A stretch of 23,913 nucleotides of DNA from Burkholderia sp. (lineage in GTDB: Bacteria > Pseudomonadota > Gammaproteobacteria > Burkholderiales > Burkholderiaceae): positions 1 to 23,913 of the forward strand of contig JAQGMD010000239.1 of NCBI GenBank assembly GCA_028292565.1, in the 5' to 3' direction. Below the pieces are notes generated by a model. That model was not told the origin of the DNA and ran no database searches. It worked only from the letters and a program-made list of their open reading frames with translations. Both the position numbers and the translations under genes were made by a program. Below are positions 19,413-23,913 of the stretch, one piece after another. Numbering within the stretch: the first letter of the stretch is position 1; each line of letters begins with the position of its first letter.

Positions 19413-20606
19413 ATGGGCAGACATATCGGTGCGGCGTGCTGCGCCATCTTCCTCAGCCATGGATATTCATACGCGCGGGTGTCGGAATTTTCTGATGCGG
19501 TCGCGCTGAGACCCGAGGCGACAGAACTCTGGCGGGCTCCACGCAGCGGCGCAGGACGTCCGTCCGAAACTGCCCGGCGGCCTTTGAAGTTGGCGCAAGC
19601 CGGACAGCAACAAATGGCTCCGGTCGGACGCGCGCCGGAGGATGACGGCCGTCCGCCCGAAGTCGCGCCGATATTTGAACAACCCGGCGTGCTGACTCCG
19701 CGCGGCACCTTTGTTTTCGAACCTTCGTTGCAGTTCGGGTATTCGTCCAGCAACCGGGTTGCCATCGTCGGTTACACCATCATCCCGGCGCTGTTGATCG
19801 GCTTGCTGGATGTGCGCGAAGTCAAACGCAATGTCACCACGGCGGCGCTGACCGGAAGGCTGGGCATCACCAATCGATTTGAGCTGGAGGCGCGGCTGCC
19901 CTATGTGTACCGCTCCGATTCGACGGTGAGCCGTGAAGTGTTGACCGGCACCGCGGCCGACAAAGTATTCGAGGCCAGCGGCAAGGCGATCGGCGACGTT
20001 GAACTGGCGGCGCGCTATCAGCTCAACCAGGGTGGCACGGACAGCGCGTACTACATAGGTACCTTGCGCTTCAAGTCCCGCACAGGAAAAGATCCGTTCG
20101 AAGTGGTTACCGATTGCGTCACGCGCTGCGTCGGCAATACCACCGGCACCGGCCTGCCGCTGGAATTGCCGACCGGCTCGGGGTTCTATTCACTGCAGCC
20201 CGGACTGACCTGGATCTTTCCTTCCGATCCGGCGGTATTTTTCGGCAGCATGAGTTATCTGCACAACATCAAGCGCAAGAACGTCAGTCGCAGGGTCTCG
20301 TCGGGGGATAACGAGTTGCTCGGCACGGTCGAGCCCGGCCACGTAGTCGGATTCAATTTCGGCATGGGGCTCGCGCTGAACGAAAAGGCTTCGTTCAGTG
20401 TCGGCTACGACCACAACTCGGTGGGGCGTACCAAGCAGGGCGGGAAGACCGTACCGGGGTCGGTCAGGACCCAGCTGGGCACACTGCTGCTTGGCTACTC
20501 GTATCGATTGACGGACAAGACGTCGTTAAGTGTTTCGGTCGGCGCCGGGCTGACGCGGGATACGCCGGATGTGACGCTTGGGGTGAAGCTGCCGATGACG
20601 TTTTAG
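19413..20606 (+). CDS. Outer-membrane beta-barrel exporter (FapF-like / MetA-pathway family)
   Basis: The 397-residue protein starts at the ATG preceded by AGGGAG. It has a signal peptide (MGRHIGAACCAIFLSHGYSY), a periplasmic N-terminal segment of about 80 residues that is Pro/Arg/Gln-rich, then the sequence IFEQPGVLTPRGTFVFEPSL leading into a beta-barrel. Alternating strands (FGYSSSNRVAIVGYTIIPAL, LTGRLGITNRFELEARLPY, LAARYQL, TLRFKSRTG, MSYLHNIKR, FNFGMGLALNEKASFSVGYDHNS, LLLGYSYRLTDKTSLSVSVGAG) end with the terminal Phe typical of outer-membrane proteins. The barrel resembles the 'MetA-pathway of phenol degradation' family, to which the Fap exporter FapF belongs. Divergent position beside the C39 operon suggests it is the export channel for the glycine-rich product (inference). 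Confidence 0.82.
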   Translation: MGRHIGAACCAIFLSHGYSYARVSEFSDAVALRPEATELWRAPRSGAGRPSETARRPLKLAQAGQQQMAPVGRAPEDDGRPPEVAPIFEQPGVLTPRGTFVFEPSLQFGYSSSNRVAIVGYTIIPALLIGLLDVREVKRNVTTAALTGRLGITNRFELEARLPYVYRSDSTVSREVLTGTAADKVFEASGKAIGDVELAARYQLNQGGTDSAYYIGTLRFKSRTGKDPFEVVTDCVTRCVGNTTGTGLPLELPTGSGFYSLQPGLTWIFPSDPAVFFGSMSYLHNIKRKNVSRRVSSGDNELLGTVEPGHVVGFNFGMGLALNEKASFSVGYDHNSVGRTKQGGKTVPGSVRTQLGTLLLGYSYRLTDKTSLSVSVGAGLTRDTPDVTLGVKLPMTF

Positions 20607-20668
20607 GGGCCCGCATAAAAATCTGCACGCAGGCGACAACCCACCCGTCCCTCTGGTAGAGTGCCGCC

Positions 20669-21382
20669 ATGAGCAAACAAACCTTGGACCGCATCCTCCA
20701 ATCGCAAGGCTTCGGCAGCCGCAAATATTGCCGTCAATTGATCACCGACGGCGAAGTGACCGTTGCCGGCGAGACCGTGACCGATTACCGCGCCGGCTTC
20801 GATACAGCCGGCCTCGAGTTCACCGTTTTTGGCGAGCCGTGGACTTACCGGGAGCATGTTTACATCGCGCTGAACAAGCCAGCGGATTTCGAATGTTCGC
20901 GCAAGCCGAGTCATCATCCCGGCGTGCTGACGCTATTGCCGGAGCAATTCTCCTGGCGCGATGTGCAGCCGGTCGGGCGCCTCGATCACGACACGACCGG
21001 CCTCTTGCTGATGTCGGATGACGGCGCGTTCATCCACGCACAATCGTCGCCGAAGCGGCATGTGCCAAAACTCTATGTGGCCACCACGCACGATCCGGTG
21101 ACCGATGCCCTGGTCGAGCAACTGAAGACTGGCGTGAAATTGCACGACGAGCCGGCGCCGTTGGCGGCACAGTCCTGCACCCGTCTCGACACCCATCAGC
21201 TTGAGATCGTGCTGGAGCAGGGGAAATACCACCAGGTCAAACGCATGCTCGCCGCTGCCGGAAATCACTGCGTGTCGCTGCGTCGCACGGCGATCGGAAA
21301 ATTGACGTTGGACGCGCTCGAGCTGGAAGAGGGCGAATGGTGTTACCTGGACGAAGCGCAGCGAATGTTGCTGGCGCCTTAG
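20669..21382 (+). CDS. rsuA: 16S rRNA pseudouridine(516) synthase
   Basis: RsuA converts U516 of 16S rRNA to pseudouridine. The protein has an N-terminal S4 RNA-binding domain (about 1-60, LDRILQSQGFGSRK) and a catalytic domain with the hallmark GRLDHDTTGLLL (Asp106 as nucleophile), LNKPADFECS, the SPKRHVPKLYVA segment and GKYHQVKRMLAAAGNHCVSLRR. The overall pattern matches RsuA better than RluB or RluE. Length of 237 residues is normal. It is a housekeeping gene and abuts the isoaspartyl peptidase gene end-to-end, the two stop codons touching at 21382/21383. Confidence 0.94.
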   Translation: MSKQTLDRILQSQGFGSRKYCRQLITDGEVTVAGETVTDYRAGFDTAGLEFTVFGEPWTYREHVYIALNKPADFECSRKPSHHPGVLTLLPEQFSWRDVQPVGRLDHDTTGLLLMSDDGAFIHAQSSPKRHVPKLYVATTHDPVTDALVEQLKTGVKLHDEPAPLAAQSCTRLDTHQLEIVLEQGKYHQVKRMLAAAGNHCVSLRRTAIGKLTLDALELEEGEWCYLDEAQRMLLAP

Positions 21383-22300
21383 TCAGTGAATCACAATTCC
21401 TTCGTCGTTTTCCAGGATGCTCGTCGGCATCTCGCGGTTGCTACCCGCAGCCGCACCGCCGTCATTGATCGCAATAATCCCTACGTCCACGCTTTTATTG
21501 AATAACGCTGTGCCGCGGTCGATAGCCGCATGCAAAGGGACGCCTTGCTCTATCCATTGGTAAACTTTGTGCGACAGCATCTGCCGCACGATCTGCTCGC
21601 CCAGTCCGGTGACCGCCACCGCGCCGGCCACACCCGCAAAGAAGCCGCACCCGATGATCGGCGTATCCCCGACACGCCCCAACAATGACGGCGGCGAGCC
21701 GCCGGTCGACGTCGCGACCGCAAAATTGCCGTCGCTGTCGAGCGCAATAGCACCGACCGTGTCGCCGCTGTAGCGACTGACCGCATCAACCCATGGGGTC
21801 GCGTAGTTCCAGTGACGGGCGAATGGTGCGAGCGCATCCGGATCGGAGGAGGAGATCAATGCCTGCATCAGGTCGTCGTGGCTCGCACTTGCTTCGTCGC
21901 TGGGTGCGAAGTCGCCCGCCAGCCCGGCTTGTTGCGCGAAACGCAGCGCACCTTCGCCCGCGAGCAACCAGTGCGGCGTGTCAGAAACGGCGCGCGCAAC
22001 CAGCACCGGATTCTTGACGCGCTGGATGCAGGCGACTGCGCCGAGCGCGCCTGTGCTATCCATGACTGCCGCATCCATTTCGATCGTGCGGCCATCCAAG
22101 CGCAACGCCGCGCCTTTGCCGGCATTGAAGCGGCCGTCGTCTTCCATCGCGGTAACGCTCTCGACCACGGCTTCCAGTGCGTGGCCGTTGTCCATCAACA
22201 CTACCAGTCCGACACGGGCGGCCGCCTCGCACCCGTCCTGGTAATCCCGGGGTGCGCCAGCGCCGCCGTGCACCGCTATCACCACGCTTTTGCTGCCCAT
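21383..22300 (-). CDS. iaaA: Isoaspartyl peptidase / plant-type L-asparaginase (Ntn hydrolase)
   Basis: The protein is a precursor that cuts itself before a threonine to give alpha and beta chains. The N-terminus VIAVHGGAGA, the RFNAGKGAAL segment and the MDAAVMD motif are typical. The cleavage/nucleophile site is SGDTVGAIALD with Thr181, followed by VATSTGG and the GRVGDTPIIG substrate-binding loop. It hydrolyses isoaspartyl dipeptides and L-asparagine. I chose the ATG at 22300 (305 residues) because AAGGGA lies six bases upstream and the conserved domain begins immediately. A start at 22405 would add 35 unrelated residues. It is convergent with rsuA. Confidence 0.93.
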   Translation of the reverse strand: MGSKSVVIAVHGGAGAPRDYQDGCEAAARVGLVVLMDNGHALEAVVESVTAMEDDGRFNAGKGAALRLDGRTIEMDAAVMDSTGALGAVACIQRVKNPVLVARAVSDTPHWLLAGEGALRFAQQAGLAGDFAPSDEASASHDDLMQALISSSDPDALAPFARHWNYATPWVDAVSRYSGDTVGAIALDSDGNFAVATSTGGSPPSLLGRVGDTPIIGCGFFAGVAGAVAVTGLGEQIVRQMLSHKVYQWIEQGVPLHAAIDRGTALFNKSVDVGIIAINDGGAAAGSNREMPTSILENDEGIVIH

Positions 22301-22330
22301 ATGGAATCCCTTCAACGATTGGCCACGAAT

Positions 22331-22344
22331 TTGAGCTGCGTCAA
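22331..22344. promoter_or_regulatory. TTGA-N6-TCAA palindrome upstream of the isoaspartyl peptidase gene
   Basis: TTGAGCTGCGTCAA keeps both TTGA/TCAA half-sites of a Crp/Fnr-family box but differs from the Fnr consensus at positions 5 and 10; with flanks the arms are ATTTGA/TCAAAT. It lies about 37 bases before the ATG, too close for a normal class II arrangement, so chance occurrence or repression is equally possible. Confidence 0.25.
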
Positions 22345-22570
22345 ATATCACGGAATCGCGTCGAACCCGCGCTTTCGTGAAGCACTCCATGTTGTTCGTG
22401 ATCATCCGGGCCGGCGTCGGCGCTTGCCATGCGCGAAAGCGACGGCCCTAATGCTTTGAACTATGCGACATGGGCAGGTTCACATTGAAGCGCAGCGCAG
22501 GCGAAGATTTCTGGACGCTGGACATCTGCGTGCGGGAGTGGCGCAGTCCATCTTTAAGACAGGAGATAGC

Positions 22571-23248
22571 ATGAAGAAACTCACATTGGCAGTCTTGATT
22601 TCCATGACAGGCGTAGCGGGCGCGAGCTTCGCGCAAAGCACGACCAACCCGGCCACCGGCGCCACTTACGGCACCAGCGGCATACCAGGAACATCCGATT
22701 CGACAACCAGCGGGGCTTCGGGAACCTCCGGGACGGGTGCGAGTTCCGGCATGACAGGCAGTGGCGGCACCACAGGCAGCCCTGGCTCCGCAACGTCGGG
22801 CGCGAGCGGTACCGCGGGTGCCAGCGGAAGCACTGGCAGTACGGGAACAAGCGATAGCACCAGCTCCGGCGTTCCAGGCGGCTGGAGCACATCCGGCGGC
22901 ACCGGTGCACCGAGCGCACCGGGCGCGACCGGCGGCATGGGCGCGCCGTCCACGCCTTCGAACCCTACGGGTTCGGGCGCAGGCGCCACCGGCACGACGG
23001 GACCCGCGGGCTCAAGCGGTGGCCCCGGCCAGACCGGACTTGGAACTGGCGGAACCTCTGGCGCCGGCGGCAGTTCATCGACGACCGGCACCACTGAAAG
23101 CACCGCACCGGGGACCATGAGCGCACCCGGCACCGGCAGCAGTCCGGACACCAGCAGGCCAATCGGCACCAGCGGAGATTCAGGACCGTCAGGTAGTTCG
23201 GGCAGCGGCTCGGGAACGACAACGACCCCAGGCACGACCGGGCGCTAG
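22571..23248 (+). CDS. Secreted Gly/Ser/Thr-rich low-complexity protein
   Basis: This 225-residue protein has a clear signal peptide (MKKLTLAVLISMTGVAGASF, cut near SFA-QS) preceded by AGGAGA. The mature chain is almost entirely Gly, Ser, Thr, Ala and Pro with degenerate G-T-S-G/A-S-G-T units. It has no Cys and few charged or aromatic residues, and must be disordered. It lacks the regular Gly-X-Y periodicity of collagen-like proteins. No family is recognised. Similar sequences are often annotated only as hypothetical; a matrix or cell-surface role is inferred from composition. It is monocistronic, with a strong terminator behind it. Confidence 0.8.
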   Translation: MKKLTLAVLISMTGVAGASFAQSTTNPATGATYGTSGIPGTSDSTTSGASGTSGTGASSGMTGSGGTTGSPGSATSGASGTAGASGSTGSTGTSDSTSSGVPGGWSTSGGTGAPSAPGATGGMGAPSTPSNPTGSGAGATGTTGPAGSSGGPGQTGLGTGGTSGAGGSSSTTGTTESTAPGTMSAPGTGSSPDTSRPIGTSGDSGPSGSSGSGSGTTTTPGTTGR

Positions 23249-23264
23249 AACGAGGCACACCAGC

Positions 23265-23300
23265 AAAAGCCGCCGGCCTCCAAGTGGGCCGGCGGCTTTT
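23265..23300 (+). terminator. Rho-independent terminator
   Basis: A perfect 14-bp stem AAAAGCCGCCGGCC / GGCCGGCGGCTTTT closes an eight-base loop and is followed by a T-rich tail (CTTTC). It begins 17 bases after the stop of the low-complexity secreted protein gene. The A/T ends could let it work on both strands. Confidence 0.9.
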
Positions 23301-23440
23301 CTTTCGGCACTCCGCCGGAATCGCGCGTTCCACTGAGCGGGATCATGGGGCGCTGCCGGAGGGCATGGTCAAATGCTCTCATTAGCCTGCGCGTTGTGCC
23401 GCCGGCAAACCCAATAACGTAGGGAACGTACGGAGAAGAT

Positions 23441-23680
23441 ATGCAAGGCGAAATGCAGACACTGGATTGCAAGGTAGGAAACTGGAGGGCGCAAGGCCGC
23501 GTACAGGAAGTTGAAACGGGCAAACTGATGGCGGTGATTTCCGTGTCCGACGCGAGCGGGGGGATTGCCGTCGATTCACGACATACGGTGGTGTTTGAGC
23601 ATATGGAGGGGATGGATACTCTGGAGGAGACTCAGGAGTTGGTGCAGCGGTTGTTGTATGCGAGATATGGGGTTATTTGA
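23441..23680 (+). CDS. Small hypothetical protein
   Basis: This 79-residue protein starts at an ATG eight bases after a GGAG site. I do not recognise it. It has no signal peptide or transmembrane segment, so it is probably cytoplasmic. The predicted pattern is several beta-strands (TLDCKVGNWRAQGRV, KLMAVISVSD, RHTVVFEH) followed by an amphipathic helix (LEETQELVQRLLYARYGVI), a plausible small alpha/beta fold. One Cys is at position 10. It stands alone between two hairpins. The ribosome binding site and balanced composition support a real gene. Confidence 0.7.
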   Translation: MQGEMQTLDCKVGNWRAQGRVQEVETGKLMAVISVSDASGGIAVDSRHTVVFEHMEGMDTLEETQELVQRLLYARYGVI

Positions 23681-23746
23681 ATAGGACTCCACGGGCCCGC
23701 GCAGTAATCGTAGCGGGATGCAATGCCAGGGGGCTGCCCAAGTGCG

Positions 23747-23784
23747 CCCGACACGCCGCAGTGCGAGCACTGCGGCGTGTCGGG
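23747..23784. terminator. Perfect long hairpin between convergent genes
   Basis: CCCGACACGCCGCAGTGC is followed after two bases by its exact reverse complement, giving an 18-bp perfect stem in theory (17 bp with a four-base loop in practice). It lies between the small gene at 23441 and the minus-strand gene ending at 23800. There is no T-run, so it may be an atypical bidirectional terminator. Confidence 0.55.
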
Positions 23785-23799
23785 CAACACGTTCGCGAC

Positions 23800-23913
23800 C
23801 TAAGTAGCCGCCGCCTTATTCTTCTGCGTAATCGTCCAATAGTAGATGGTCTTTCCCTGCACCGATTCCACCTTCTCCGGCGGCCACTCCGGCCCCATAT
23901 CAAAGTCGTGTGA
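23800..23913 (-). CDS. C-terminus of an unidentified minus-strand gene (cut by window edge)
   Basis: On the minus strand the frame is open from the window edge to a TAG at 23800-23802, giving 37 residues that begin SHDFDMGPEWPPEKV, continue with a strand-like GKTIYYWTITQ and end KNKAAAT. Amino-acid composition is normal for a globular protein and codon use matches its neighbours. No family can be assigned from so short a tail. Confidence 0.6.
   Translation of the reverse strand, partial: SHDFDMGPEWPPEKVESVQGKTIYYWTITQKNKAAAT

Overview
The window is GC-rich DNA from a Gram-negative bacterium. Gene content points to the betaproteobacteria, most likely Burkholderiales and perhaps Oxalobacteraceae: a type VI secretion (T6SS) operon with a TagX-like peptidase, an acyl-homoserine-lactone circuit of luxI, rsaM and luxR, Fnr-type boxes beside universal stress genes, and a Pat-type acetyltransferase. 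The taxonomy is inferred from content and style, not from a marker gene.

Layout. 1-3695 (minus) is one end of a T6SS operon, in transcription order: TagX-like M15 endopeptidase, PAAR tip protein, a membrane protein with a degenerate ketosynthase-like domain, and tssM cut by the window edge. A divergent AT-rich promoter region separates it from a plus-strand membrane protein with a four-cysteine tail (3812-4837). 4902-6973 (minus) is an OmpR/EnvZ-type two-component pair, divergent from a Spy/CpxP-like periplasmic protein (7183-7647), with GATACA repeats between them. A 128-bp MITE-like inverted repeat (7675-7802) lies before NADH dehydrogenase II. 9225-11170 is the quorum-sensing cluster. 11187-15419 looks like a low-oxygen module: two universal stress proteins and a Pat-like acyl-CoA synthetase/acetyltransferase, with perfect TTGATN4ATCAA boxes in both upstream regions.

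15426-20606 is the most unusual part. It resembles the Pseudomonas Fap functional-amyloid system in architecture but has a different main product. A minus-strand operon encodes a 550-residue, extremely glycine-rich secreted protein, a small secreted protein, a C39 cysteine peptidase and a second small secreted protein. A divergent gene encodes an outer-membrane beta-barrel. The glycine-rich gene is preceded by an exact sigma-54 promoter match and followed by a strong intercistronic hairpin that could set subunit stoichiometry.

20669-23913 holds housekeeping and small genes: rsuA, an isoaspartyl peptidase, a secreted Gly/Ser/Thr low-complexity protein with a strong terminator, a small orphan gene and the C-terminus of a further minus-strand gene. 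I saw no tRNA, rRNA, CRISPR array or intact insertion sequence.
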